A program made the translations under genes and the position numbers. A DNA stretch of 64,000 nt, taken from Vibrio breoganii (GTDB lineage: Bacteria > Pseudomonadota > Gammaproteobacteria > Enterobacterales > Vibrionaceae). The notes under the pieces were generated by a model. It saw only the letters and a list, made by a program, of their open reading frames with translations. It was not told the DNA's origin and searched no databases. Of this stretch, positions 25,490 through 34,117 are shown piece after piece. The DNA is taken from assembly GCF_001677275.1 (NCBI RefSeq), contig NZ_CP016178.1:620001-684000 (forward strand), written 5' to 3'. Each line of letters opens with the position of its first letter. Positions within the stretch are counted from its first letter, which is position 1.

Positions 25490-25505
25490 CTGTTTATTTA
25501 TCCAG
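25490..25505 (+). promoter_or_regulatory. LexA box 2 before the YdjM-like gene
   Basis: CTGTTTATTTATCCAG fits CTG-N10-CAG with an AT-rich centre and TA/TT flanks. Escherichia coli ydjM is a known LexA target with tandem boxes, so the arrangement matches expectation. Confidence 0.65.
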
Positions 25506-25591
25506 TTTTAAAAGGCAAAGATAGCGATTAGACAAGACGTTATTAATAGGGAGAGCCCTTAGGTCTTGATGATATAGCTGTCTTTGTAAAT

Positions 25592-26359
25592 GTGATTACA
25601 GTGGCTAATTTCAATACACATCTTGGAACAGCCGCGCTGACGAGTAGTTTAGCGGCGACAGCCCTGCTTTCGGCAGGGCACATTGTACCCATTACCGCAC
25701 TATGGTTGATACTGTTAGGTACGATAGGTGGCTTGTTACCTGATATCGATTCCGATAACTCAACCTCTATGAGTACGCTCTTTCGCTTGTTTGGAGCGCT
25801 CACCACTTTCAGCTTCGTGGGTCATATTTATCTTACGGTATCCATGCTGGAGCTGATTGTTTATAGCCTGTTTTGCTATTTATCCATTCGCTACAACTTA
25901 AAAGCAATGCTAGAGAAGCTCACTGTTCACCGGGGCTCTTGCCATTCATTGGCGTTCATTGCGATGTCAGGGCTGCTTATAGTCTGGTTGGTGTTTTTGC
26001 TCGGTTATAGCGATGTGACGGCATGGCTTTCTGGCGCCTTCATCTGCTTTGGTGGGGTAGTCCATCTTGTGCTAGATGAGTTATATAGCGTAGATTTGGC
26101 CAATAGGCGCATAAAGATGTCTTTTGGCACTGCCCTTAAAGTATTCTCACCTAAGAATCCTTTTATTAGTGCTTGCCAGTGTCTGCTGATCGCTGTGTTA
26201 TATGTGCATGGCCCTGCCTTGGATAATACTTGGCATAAGGTGAGTAATTGGAGCGAGTTTCGTTTTAAACCCGATTGGTTAAACAAAGGGGAAGTGGTGC
26301 ACTTCTTTGATGAAGTGATTACCTCCACGCGTAAAGCGATGAGCCAAAATACCATCTGA
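25592..26359 (+). CDS. YdjM-like inner membrane hydrolase-family protein (SOS gene)
   Basis: A 255-residue membrane protein of the YdjM/DUF457 type. It has several hydrophobic helices, the metal-site-like GGLLPDIDSDNST (about 46-58) and HRGSCHSLAF (about 114-123), and a further conserved HLVLDELYSVD, all features of this family of predicted metal-dependent membrane hydrolases. The starts are GTG at 25592 or GTG at 25601; the second gives a start VANFNTHLG that matches family N-termini better. Two LexA boxes lie upstream, so induction after DNA damage is predicted. The biochemical activity of the family is not known to me. Confidence 0.8.
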   Translation: MITVANFNTHLGTAALTSSLAATALLSAGHIVPITALWLILLGTIGGLLPDIDSDNSTSMSTLFRLFGALTTFSFVGHIYLTVSMLELIVYSLFCYLSIRYNLKAMLEKLTVHRGSCHSLAFIAMSGLLIVWLVFLLGYSDVTAWLSGAFICFGGVVHLVLDELYSVDLANRRIKMSFGTALKVFSPKNPFISACQCLLIAVLYVHGPALDNTWHKVSNWSEFRFKPDWLNKGEVVHFFDEVITSTRKAMSQNTI

Positions 26360-26517
26360 TACGGTACTGGTTTTTAATCTTGATGACGTCTAATGGTAAG
26401 TATAATTGGCTGTGATTGAGTAGTATGGCCGCATATCAGCAAAGTGCTTAGGATTGAATCTAATAATCTTAATTCTTCATAATGGACGCCTTTGCTCACT
26501 GACAATGAGGCAAACCT

Positions 26518-26697
26518 ATGTACGAACTGACACTAATCCTTAGCTTGATGATGGGCGGTGCACAAAGCACGGCAGAGCTTGATGTAAATACTCAATTTAA
26601 GTCGTTAGAAGAATGCAATAAAGCAGGCGCCGCTATTGCGAGTAAGCTAAATAAAGCAGAAACAGAAGTGCTATATGTGCAATGTGAGCTAGACTAA
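26518..26697 (+). CDS. Small protein of 59 residues
   Basis: ATG 26518 follows TGAGG with good spacing. The product has a hydrophobic N-terminal segment (YELTLILSLMMGGAQS) that could act as a signal or anchor, then a short helical part containing two cysteines (EECNKAG and VQCELD) that could form one disulfide. A strong terminator follows 33 bases after the stop, supporting a real transcription unit. It resembles small exported proteins of vibrios of unknown function. Confidence 0.65.
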   Translation: MYELTLILSLMMGGAQSTAELDVNTQFKSLEECNKAGAAIASKLNKAETEVLYVQCELD

Positions 26698-26729
26698 TAA
26701 ACAAATAACAACGTTAATGGCTTAAACTA

Positions 26730-26757
26730 AAAGGACAAACCTCGGTTTGTCCTTTTT
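26730..26757. terminator. Bidirectional terminator between the small gene and sypO
   Basis: AAAAGGACAAACC and GGTTTGTCCTTTTTT form a perfect stem with a minimal loop and T runs in both directions, ending the small gene on the plus strand and the syp transcript on the minus strand. Confidence 0.85.
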
Positions 26758-26780
26758 TATGTCTGTCAGATTACGTGTAT

Positions 26781-28205
26781 TTATCCGTGTTGCGGTGCAA
26801 TAGCAATGACAGGAATGGAGGTCATAGACTCTACATCGGCTTTGTTTCGTAAGGTGGTATCGAACAACTCCAAAACAACGGCAAGACCCACTCCTAACCC
26901 TAATCCTCCAATTAATCCCAATATTACATAAAATATGGTCGGCCAGTTTGAGGGAGAGCTTGGTGTAAATGGCAAATCAATGATCTTCACTCGTTTGTTC
27001 TCTTCAAAGACACCTAAAGCGCCTGTTAACTGTGCCATTTCATAACGCTGCACAAGTTCTTCGTACAACTGACGTTTCATCTCTACATCTCGTTGCAGGC
27101 TAAAGATCTCTTTGACGTTGTCACCATAGCCTTGGGTTTTCTGTTCTAGCTCCGCAATCATAATGGTTAATCGAGCCGTCTCTTCAGTGAGCGCCTCAAA
27201 GCGACTTTGCACTTGTTGTAGGTTTTGTAACTGGCTCATTAGTAGTGGCTGAATAGTCGTTAGGTTGTTTAGGTTCTGACTGCTAGCCATATTGCGAAGT
27301 TGGTCGGTATTCAGTGTGGGTTGGTTTGAATTGAGAAGTACCTCACGCTCGTGCTCTAAACGCTTTAGCTCTCTTTTCTTTGCTTGTACTGAGCTGTGAT
27401 TCTCAGTGTATCGAGCTTGTAAAAGGGTTAAGTCACTGCGGATCTCAATGATCTTGTCTTCAATACGGCCGACAACGGGGTTGGTGCTAGATAGCTGTTG
27501 ATCCAAAGAGCCAAGGCTTCGTTCCACACCAAACAGCTCGGCCTCTTTTTCAGCCAGGCTTTGTTTTAACACTGCAATACGAGCGTAGCTTTGCGAGCGG
27601 ATCTCCGGGGTTAATGAAGAGTGGACATTGGTGTAGTCAGCAAGCTTTTGCTCCGCCATTTGCAAGTCTGAAAAGCGCTTTTCAATATGTTCGTTTAAAA
27701 AGGTGCTAGAGTCGCGAATTGAAGAGCGCTCGGGGGCTAACAACTGCTCAATAAAGTGACGGCTCACAGACTCTAGCAGTTCTTTCATCCCATAAGGAGA
27801 AGGGGCTGAGTACTCGATCTTTAGAAGATCTTTCCCTTGCTGAACCACGTTAAGGTTTGCTGCTATTCTTGCCATTACTTGGTCTTTTTCATAGTTAGAA
27901 CTGTTTTCGTTAATAAGTCCAAGTTCTAGTGCAACGGTGGAAAGGACATGACGACTTTTAAGCAATGTTTTTACCGCGTTTAAGCGGTCGTTAAGCATTG
28001 TAGATACGGCAAGATCTTGAAGAAATGGATTCATTTTAGCCGTTTCTTGAATGAGCATACTGGTATGCGCTTTGTAGTTTGTAGGGGCGAGCTTGGATAC
28101 CCCGATAGCCACTAAAGGGAGGATCAAAGCAGGTAGTAATATTACCCAACGACGGCGCCAGGTACTCACTATTAATCCAGCTATGCGCAGTTTAAGCTCA
28201 ATCAT
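26781..28205 (-). CDS. sypO: SypO-like polysaccharide chain-length/co-polymerase protein
   Basis: A 474-residue Wzz/GNVR-type inner membrane protein. A first membrane helix (about 19-36), a long periplasmic coiled-coil region with regularly spaced charged heptads (about 150-390) and a second helix near 435-458 with a proline-rich approach (PFTPSSPSNWPTI) are visible. There is no C-terminal kinase domain. Such proteins control polymer length and connect export parts. It is the last gene of the syp transcript here, overlapping sypN by four bases (ATGA), and is followed directly by a terminator, so sypP, Q and R are not continued downstream. Confidence 0.82.
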   Translation of the reverse strand: MIELKLRIAGLIVSTWRRRWVILLPALILPLVAIGVSKLAPTNYKAHTSMLIQETAKMNPFLQDLAVSTMLNDRLNAVKTLLKSRHVLSTVALELGLINENSSNYEKDQVMARIAANLNVVQQGKDLLKIEYSAPSPYGMKELLESVSRHFIEQLLAPERSSIRDSSTFLNEHIEKRFSDLQMAEQKLADYTNVHSSLTPEIRSQSYARIAVLKQSLAEKEAELFGVERSLGSLDQQLSSTNPVVGRIEDKIIEIRSDLTLLQARYTENHSSVQAKKRELKRLEHEREVLLNSNQPTLNTDQLRNMASSQNLNNLTTIQPLLMSQLQNLQQVQSRFEALTEETARLTIMIAELEQKTQGYGDNVKEIFSLQRDVEMKRQLYEELVQRYEMAQLTGALGVFEENKRVKIIDLPFTPSSPSNWPTIFYVILGLIGGLGLGVGLAVVLELFDTTLRNKADVESMTSIPVIAIAPQHG

Positions 28206-29320
28206 AATAACTCCAATAACCAGTCAACAAACTGAGAGCGTTGCTGCCAACTTTCGTTCTCAACGCTATGACTCTGACAAGGGGTGAGTCTCTGATGGCG
28301 ACTCAAGCAATCAATGAGTTGCTTGCTGTCATTGACCACATTAACTTGGTCTTCAAACGGTTTTAGTGCAGGGAAACGTGTGGTGATAACAGGGGTTCCG
28401 CATGCTACGTATTCCATTAGCTTTAACGGACTGCAGGCTTTGATTTGCTCGTTGAGAATAAAGGGCAAAAGGCTGACGTTCCAATGCTGGCAATAACTCG
28501 GAAGTTCGTGGTGAGCACGCGGACCAAGCAGATGAATGTTATCGAGATCCGCAAATGGGTTGTGTCCCAACTCATTACGGCCAATAAATACGAAATCCCA
28601 ATCAGGCATCGCTTTTGCGGTTTGGTTTATTAGGTTGTAGTCGAGCCAGTTGGAAAGGCTGCCATAAAATCCTGCGATGGGTTTGCCATTGGGGAGATCT
28701 TTTGCTCGAGGAACTGGAGTTGAAAAACGTTCGTAATCAACACCGTGTCGTAGTAATTGTGTTTTACAGGCAGGGAAGCGTTGTTGCATTGCTTCGCTGG
28801 CCGTTAGAATAAGATTCGCCTTATCGGTAAGCTTGTTCTCATGTTGGATCACCGTTTTATGGTCAACACCTGCCAGTGCGCCAAAGTCATCACCGCAATA
28901 GTAGACCACCGATGATTCATTGATGTGACCACATAAGTCGGCGGCTGTTGGCAATGAGGTCCACAAAATTGGGTTGTTAAACTCGAGGCGTTCTAGTGTT
29001 GGCGCTAATTGAGACGCCATCCAGCTTTTTGCGAGTTTTCGTTCCCACGCAAACTTAGGTGCAGGTAAGGTTTTTAGGCTTATTACTTCCATATTACTCG
29101 GGATACTTTGCACCTTGGTCGCCATTGACGCTTTGTCAGTGTTTTTGGAAAACAGCTTGTGGTATGCGCGCTTCATGTCGCTTGCGGATAAGCGAGGTCT
29201 GCGCAAACCAATGGAGTTAACCCAAAGAATGCGACGTTGCGGATTCAAGCGAGTAATTATGTGTTGGGTGCTAGAAGGAAGACCGCCAAAGTCTTCACCA
29301 AAAACAATGAGATCACGCAT
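28202..29320 (-). CDS. sypN: SypN-like glycosyltransferase
   Basis: A 372-residue GT4-type (GT-B fold) glycosyltransferase. The N-terminal half includes a GEDFGGLPSSTQHII segment; the C-terminal half shows GKPIAGFYGSL, WDFVFIGR, and the donor-binding region KACSPLKLMEYVACGTPVIT with the conserved glutamate before YVACG. It should add a sugar to the growing repeat unit at the cytoplasmic membrane face. ATG 29320 is chosen because AAGGAGG precedes it; it overlaps sypM by eight bases. Order and family match sypN of Vibrio fischeri. Confidence 0.82.
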   Translation of the reverse strand: MRDLIVFGEDFGGLPSSTQHIITRLNPQRRILWVNSIGLRRPRLSASDMKRAYHKLFSKNTDKASMATKVQSIPSNMEVISLKTLPAPKFAWERKLAKSWMASQLAPTLERLEFNNPILWTSLPTAADLCGHINESSVVYYCGDDFGALAGVDHKTVIQHENKLTDKANLILTASEAMQQRFPACKTQLLRHGVDYERFSTPVPRAKDLPNGKPIAGFYGSLSNWLDYNLINQTAKAMPDWDFVFIGRNELGHNPFADLDNIHLLGPRAHHELPSYCQHWNVSLLPFILNEQIKACSPLKLMEYVACGTPVITTRFPALKPFEDQVNVVNDSKQLIDCLSRHQRLTPCQSHSVENESWQQRSQFVDWLLELL

Positions 29321-30059
29321 GCTCGCCTCCTTGCTCACAATGTGTTTCTTGGGATATGTACTTAATCACCTTCGCGGGAACGCCTGCGGCGATAACAAAT
29401 GGGGGAATGTCTTCTGTCACGACACTACCCGAAGCGATAACGGCGCCTTGGCCGATAGTAACGCCTGCTTTTACAATACAGTTAGTGCCTAACCAGCAGT
29501 CTCGCTTTAATACAATGTCGCCAATCTGGCTAATATCATCCGGCTCGCCTTTTGCTCTTCTTCTTGAATCTAATGGGTGGCCAGAATAACCAAACAGGTT
29601 GGCCTTGCCTGCAATACGCACGTTATCTTCAATGACCATTTTTGTACCAACGGCGATGGTGGTTTGCCATCCTATGCCAACATTTGAGCCGATTGTGAGG
29701 GAAGGGTTGCTCGTATGAGCGCTAGCACTGAAGGTGGTTTGCCCTGAAATACGGCAATGGTCTCCAAGGGTGATAGCAAGCGGCCCTGACACAAAAGGAA
29801 CGCCTCCATACAGGTAAAGTGCTTTTCCTGATCGTTGACAGCGACCTCGAAAAGCGGGTGTTTCAACCAGTACGCGAAGGATGAAGTTAACGCCGTTTCT
29901 AAAGCCAACGTGCGAGGTATATAGGAATTTATTTAGCAGCATTGGATAGCGGATATCGCAAACACGTATGGCTTTGGCCAGTGAGAAGAGCTTTTTCCCC
30001 AGAGGGCTTTGGCTGGTTTTTAGTTTTTGTTTTAGCTGATTGGCATCTAATACGTTCAT
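29313..30059 (-). CDS. sypM: SypM-like hexapeptide acyltransferase
   Basis: A 248-residue left-handed beta-helix acetyltransferase. Hexapeptide repeats run from about 95 to 215 (for example LGTNCIVKAGVTIGQGAVIA), ending with the typical VPAKVIKY. It probably O-acetylates the polysaccharide or a precursor using acetyl-CoA. ATG 30059 with AAAGGAA upstream is preferred over 30125, which would overlap the sigma-54 promoter found at 30110-30126. It begins the third SypG-type transcription unit and overlaps sypN. Confidence 0.85.
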   Translation of the reverse strand: MNVLDANQLKQKLKTSQSPLGKKLFSLAKAIRVCDIRYPMLLNKFLYTSHVGFRNGVNFILRVLVETPAFRGRCQRSGKALYLYGGVPFVSGPLAITLGDHCRISGQTTFSASAHTSNPSLTIGSNVGIGWQTTIAVGTKMVIEDNVRIAGKANLFGYSGHPLDSRRRAKGEPDDISQIGDIVLKRDCWLGTNCIVKAGVTIGQGAVIASGSVVTEDIPPFVIAAGVPAKVIKYISQETHCEQGGEHA

Positions 30060-30109
30060 AGCAATGTTCCTTTGTGCATTACCGATATCACTTTCCCTAT
30101 ATGGGTAAT

Positions 30110-30126
30110 ACATAGAACGTGCCAAA
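30110..30126 (-). promoter_or_regulatory. Sigma-54 promoter before sypM
   Basis: On the minus strand TTTGGCACGTTCTATGT holds GG-N10-GT: a strong TTGGCACG -24 element and a -12 element with GT in place of GC. It lies about 50 bases before the sypM start. Confidence 0.7.
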
Positions 30127-30162
30127 AATATAAGTCAATAAAAACAGTTGGTTAGGTGAGGG

Positions 30163-31554
30163 CTATTGTGCTTTCTCAATTTGAGAATCGTTTTGAACAA
30201 TACTCGAGACGCAAATAATCAGTGCAGCCAGTATGTAGATTGGCCAAACGAAAGCCTGGGTAAGAAAGGTGCCCGATACGATAGTACCAATAAGACCGGC
30301 GTAGACAGCGTTTGCACAGCTTTCTAGATAGGGTGATGAGGTTGCTGATGCTTTGATGCAATTAAGAGATTGCTTAGCTGTGCGAAGCAAAGAGACAATC
30401 AAAGTGATAAAGACAATTAGACCTAGGAACCCTGTTTCAGCTAAAACGCCAAACCATGTACTGTGTACGGCGTGGTTTAATCCATCCCAGTGAGAGCTGT
30501 AAAAGTAGTAGTTGGAGTAAAAGTTATTGATTCCGACACCAGTGAAAGGATTCTCGACAGCCATCTTTGCCGCTGCTTCCCATGCATATAGGCGTCCCAT
30601 AGAGGAAGAATCTATCCCTGCTTCAGCCGCGCCACCTGAGGCACGTTCCGAGATCCCGGCAGCTAAGTAAAGTACGGCTAATCCAACGGTTCCAAGACTT
30701 ACAAGTAATACTTTAGAACGAACTGCTTGGTTTATATACACAGCGTATACCGCTACCATGCCGAGTAGGCCGCCACGACTCTGCGTCGCAATAATGGCCA
30801 TCGAGAGTAGAGCGAGAACGGTGAATCCCATTAAGCGACTGATCCTTGATAGACGACTATTAAAGAAAAAACTCGCAGAAAACGCCAACGGAAACAGCAG
30901 TACGAGTGCCAAGTCATTGGGGTCGCCGAGCATAGACCCAATTTGGCGTCCTATTGTCACTCGAGAGCCTTCAACCAACCCAATGCCGTTAACAGAATTA
31001 AACAAAGCGACGCAGGCCACCAGACAGCCTGCAGCGACTATGGTCCAACATATCTTAGACAGCTGTTCTTTAGTGTTGATAATCCAAATGATGGCCAAGG
31101 TCATCAACATGATTTTCCAGTAGATCCCTTTAAAGGTTGATAACGCTTCACCGCGATTGGTCGCGAACGCTAACCCAATGGCAACCAAAACCCAAAATAT
31201 CACTAGCCATTTCATAGAAGGGTGCCAGTAGACTTTAAGTTGTCTGCTTATTAAAGAGTGCCAGCATAACGAGGCTAAGGCGCCAAGAGACAATAATAGA
31301 GGGATTTTAAATGGCATGAGCGCTGGGATGACTTCGTGGATTCTGAAAAAAGAAAACACAACAAACAGGGTTACGAACCAGAACAAGTGTTTCACCACCA
31401 CTAGCACGGCAACGGGCAGTAGACATAGGGCTAGACCAACGGCTGGATGGGGAACCTTCCACCAAATCAAGGCGATGGTCAGGGTAACGGCGACTGTTGC
31501 AATAACACTAGGCGCAGTCATTGAGTTAGCGGAATGGTTGATTGAAGGTGTCAT
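30163..31554 (-). CDS. sypL: SypL-like O-antigen ligase/polymerase-family protein
   Basis: A 463-residue protein with about eleven membrane helices and a periplasmic loop (about 315-365) carrying RLYAWEAAAKMAVENPFTGV and a later WFGVLAETGFLGL, the Wzy_C/WaaL pattern. It should polymerise or ligate lipid-linked repeat units on the periplasmic side. Its start overlaps the sypK stop (TAATG). The last codons of this gene contain the palindromic SypG-type element at 30173-30187 that serves sypM. Confidence 0.83.
   Translation of the reverse strand: MTPSINHSANSMTAPSVIATVAVTLTIALIWWKVPHPAVGLALCLLPVAVLVVVKHLFWFVTLFVVFSFFRIHEVIPALMPFKIPLLLSLGALASLCWHSLISRQLKVYWHPSMKWLVIFWVLVAIGLAFATNRGEALSTFKGIYWKIMLMTLAIIWIINTKEQLSKICWTIVAAGCLVACVALFNSVNGIGLVEGSRVTIGRQIGSMLGDPNDLALVLLFPLAFSASFFFNSRLSRISRLMGFTVLALLSMAIIATQSRGGLLGMVAVYAVYINQAVRSKVLLVSLGTVGLAVLYLAAGISERASGGAAEAGIDSSSMGRLYAWEAAAKMAVENPFTGVGINNFYSNYYFYSSHWDGLNHAVHSTWFGVLAETGFLGLIVFITLIVSLLRTAKQSLNCIKASATSSPYLESCANAVYAGLIGTIVSGTFLTQAFVWPIYILAALIICVSSIVQNDSQIEKAQ
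30173..30187. promoter_or_regulatory. SypG-type upstream element for sypM
   Basis: TTCTCAATTTGAGAA, a perfect 15 bp palindrome centred about 57 bases upstream of the sypM -24 element. It lies inside the 3' coding end of sypL and matches the elements at 35447 and 46793. Confidence 0.75.
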
Positions 31555-32957
31555 TACGCACCTACCTTTCTAGCTTGAGTATGCTGTGGTAGCACAATTG
31601 TGTAGGTCGCAAGTAATAGCAGGGCTGAACAAACGAGCGAGCCAATACCTTGAATGTTTGAGCCCAACTGAATAACGGCTAGTCCAGCAAGCGTAATCAA
31701 CGGGTACAAGATCAATCTCAAGCTACGATATGGAAGAGCATGGTGGCGCTGTGAAAGCTTATAAAGGATGAGCGCACGAATTAACTGTGCGATCCCGATA
31801 CTCAGCATTATTGACCAGATACCCCAATGATAGGTAAATCCGCACCAGAGTAAGGTCAATACAGTAGTGCAAAGGTTAACGTTTAAGATTGTCTTCGTTT
31901 GTTTGTTTTGAAGTAGTCCAAGGTTAACAAGTTCAGCGAATTCCTTGCCCAATACCATGAATAGAGCACCTACTAGTAACTGTCCTGCAATGGCGTAATC
32001 TTCAGTCAAGGCGAACGCCAACAGCCATTGTCCAAATAGAGCGATGAACAGCGCCAGAAGACACACATATATGATGCCAAGCTCTGTAGTTCTAGCCGCT
32101 TTTAAAGGATTGCTGTTTGCAACAATAAAGCGCTTAGGCATCCACCACATACCAAAGGGCTGAACAAGAACGCACATCGCTAGAGCAAACTTAGCGGCCA
32201 CCGCATATTGACCCACCATGGCGAGAGACTCACCCTCAAGCATCAACCAGCGCTCAGCGCCATTGAGTCCAAACGCAACTAAACCGGACAGCATTAGAGG
32301 CAATGAATAACGAAGGGTAGTGTTGATAAATTGCATGCTAGGAAGAGTAACGGTGAGTTTGCTTGCAAGGATAAGCATTGTGAACTGGACGAAATGAGCA
32401 ATGAAACCAGCGACAAGCACCCCTATGACGCCATAGCTTAATTGCAACGATGTTAATACAAGCACTACTTGAAGCAGGCTGGTGATGATGCAGATGCGGC
32501 AAAACGCCTTTACTTTATCGAGCATTCTTAACCAAGCTAGCGATATGGCAATTGCGCCTTCAATGGTCAGTGACACCCAAAGCACTAACACAGCTTGTCT
32601 TGAAAGGGCCCATGTTTCGGACCAATCAAGTGACAGGGTCACCAGTAAGCCAATGCAAGCGAATGAGATGGAGATTAACAAGGTTAGGGTAAATAGGTTG
32701 CATGCCGTTGTAAGTTTTTGTTTTTTAGTGGTTTGTTCTGCGCAGTATCGATACAAGGCTTCGTGCAGGCTAGCGGACAGTAAAATACCAATGAAGGATG
32801 CAGTAACAGCGAGCAGCTCTAATTCGCCTATTTGAGCCGGCGATAAAAAGCGGGTTGTGATTGGCAACATGATAAGGGACAGCCCCTTCATGAAAAACAG
32901 AGCGAACGCATAGCCGAGCATCTGTTTCTGCGCGTCCGATACGGTAGGGAGTCTCAT
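31554..32957 (-). CDS. sypK: SypK-like oligosaccharide flippase
   Basis: A 467-residue membrane protein with 12-14 hydrophobic helices of the polysaccharide-transport (Wzx/MOP) family. Typical start of type GYAFALFFMKGLSLIMLPIT with RFLSPAQIGELELL. It should flip lipid-linked repeat units across the inner membrane for polymerisation by SypL. ATG 32957 is used rather than the GTG at 32960; it overlaps the sypJ stop by one base (TGATG). Order matches the V. fischeri locus. Confidence 0.84.
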   Translation of the reverse strand: MRLPTVSDAQKQMLGYAFALFFMKGLSLIMLPITTRFLSPAQIGELELLAVTASFIGILLSASLHEALYRYCAEQTTKKQKLTTACNLFTLTLLISISFACIGLLVTLSLDWSETWALSRQAVLVLWVSLTIEGAIAISLAWLRMLDKVKAFCRICIITSLLQVVLVLTSLQLSYGVIGVLVAGFIAHFVQFTMLILASKLTVTLPSMQFINTTLRYSLPLMLSGLVAFGLNGAERWLMLEGESLAMVGQYAVAAKFALAMCVLVQPFGMWWMPKRFIVANSNPLKAARTTELGIIYVCLLALFIALFGQWLLAFALTEDYAIAGQLLVGALFMVLGKEFAELVNLGLLQNKQTKTILNVNLCTTVLTLLWCGFTYHWGIWSIMLSIGIAQLIRALILYKLSQRHHALPYRSLRLILYPLITLAGLAVIQLGSNIQGIGSLVCSALLLLATYTIVLPQHTQARKVGA

Positions 32958-34117
32958 CACTGTTCTCCCGATTTGATTTCAGATCCACCGACTAGAGGCT
33001 GCTTTTGAGAGCTTTTTGTCTCGATTGCCCATGCAATATCGCGGTAGGTGTTACTTGCTAGGTATTGCGTTGCGACCTTTTGTCCTTGTTTCGCAATGCC
33101 TTGGTATTGTTCTGGGTTTTTAGCAATGCGAGCCATGGCTTGGCTTAGGCTTTGGGCGTCATTTTCGGAGTATTTAATGCAATTTACGTTATGCTGTAAC
33201 TTCTTATCCCAGAATGCATTATCTCTAGGAATGACCACGATAAGTCCCGCCGCAAGGGCTTCTAGGGTAGATAAGCCAAAGGGCTCATTTGTGCTGGTGG
33301 AAATATAAATGTCTGATTTAGCTCTGATTTCATCAAGGTTGTTGGGCTCGTTATACCAGCAAGTGTTAGGGATAGTGGCATCAACTAATGACTGCTCCGC
33401 ATTTGAGTTCTGAGGCTTGATGTAGCAGATGTTGGTTGTGAGCTGTGAACTGGGTTCTGTCAGTTCGATGGCATGTTTAAGGATGTCCAGCCCCTTCCAT
33501 TTTAAAAGCGAGGCTGCCCAGTAGAAGCTTGTAATGCCATTGCTGGAAAACGAATGGGGTGTTGGGTAATCATTTTCGTCCAAACCATTGGTGAAGGTCG
33601 TAAAGTTTGCAGGAAGTGATTCGCTATCCATACACAAAAGCAAACTTGGCTCAGCTGATTGCAAATAGAAGGTCGGATGCCCTTGGTTGAGACACCATTT
33701 TGCAGCGCTACTTTTTCCCACAGGGCCGTGAATAAGCTGAAGCAGGGGAATTTGCATTAGTTTAGAGACAGCGTAGCCCGCAAAATCCACGCCTGGTCCC
33801 GATGCCATAACTAGAGTGTTTGGTTTTTTGAATTTGGTAATCACCACCCACGCTGTAAACATGGTTAGACAAAACATTAGATAAGCTTGCTTTGCCCAGT
33901 AGCCAAGTCCTTGGGTTTGGATCGCAAGGCATTTAGGTATGGCTAAGGTAGTGACACTGACCTTATTGCTTTGGCCTTGATTCCAACTCATCGGTGAAGC
34001 GCTAAGCACATGAAACATTGTCCCGTCGTTAACTTGCTGTATAGCGAGCTGAGTAGCGACTTTCGACCCTCCATGATATGGAATAGGGTCAAATATGATG
34101 CAATGATTAGGCTTCAT
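32957..34117 (-). CDS. sypJ: SypJ-like glycosyltransferase
   Basis: A 386-residue GT4-type glycosyltransferase. The acceptor-side half contains DPIPYHGGSKVATQ; the donor-side half contains ASLLKWKGLDILKHA, a middle SDIYISTSTNEPFGLSTLEA with the E-x7-E pattern, and ALAAGLIVVIP. It should build the syp repeat unit in the cytoplasm. It overlaps sypI by 11 bases and sypK by one. The N-terminal half includes a hydrophobic stretch near residue 90 that could associate with the membrane. Confidence 0.82.
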   Translation of the reverse strand: MKPNHCIIFDPIPYHGGSKVATQLAIQQVNDGTMFHVLSASPMSWNQGQSNKVSVTTLAIPKCLAIQTQGLGYWAKQAYLMFCLTMFTAWVVITKFKKPNTLVMASGPGVDFAGYAVSKLMQIPLLQLIHGPVGKSSAAKWCLNQGHPTFYLQSAEPSLLLCMDSESLPANFTTFTNGLDENDYPTPHSFSSNGITSFYWAASLLKWKGLDILKHAIELTEPSSQLTTNICYIKPQNSNAEQSLVDATIPNTCWYNEPNNLDEIRAKSDIYISTSTNEPFGLSTLEALAAGLIVVIPRDNAFWDKKLQHNVNCIKYSENDAQSLSQAMARIAKNPEQYQGIAKQGQKVATQYLASNTYRDIAWAIETKSSQKQPLVGGSEIKSGEQ

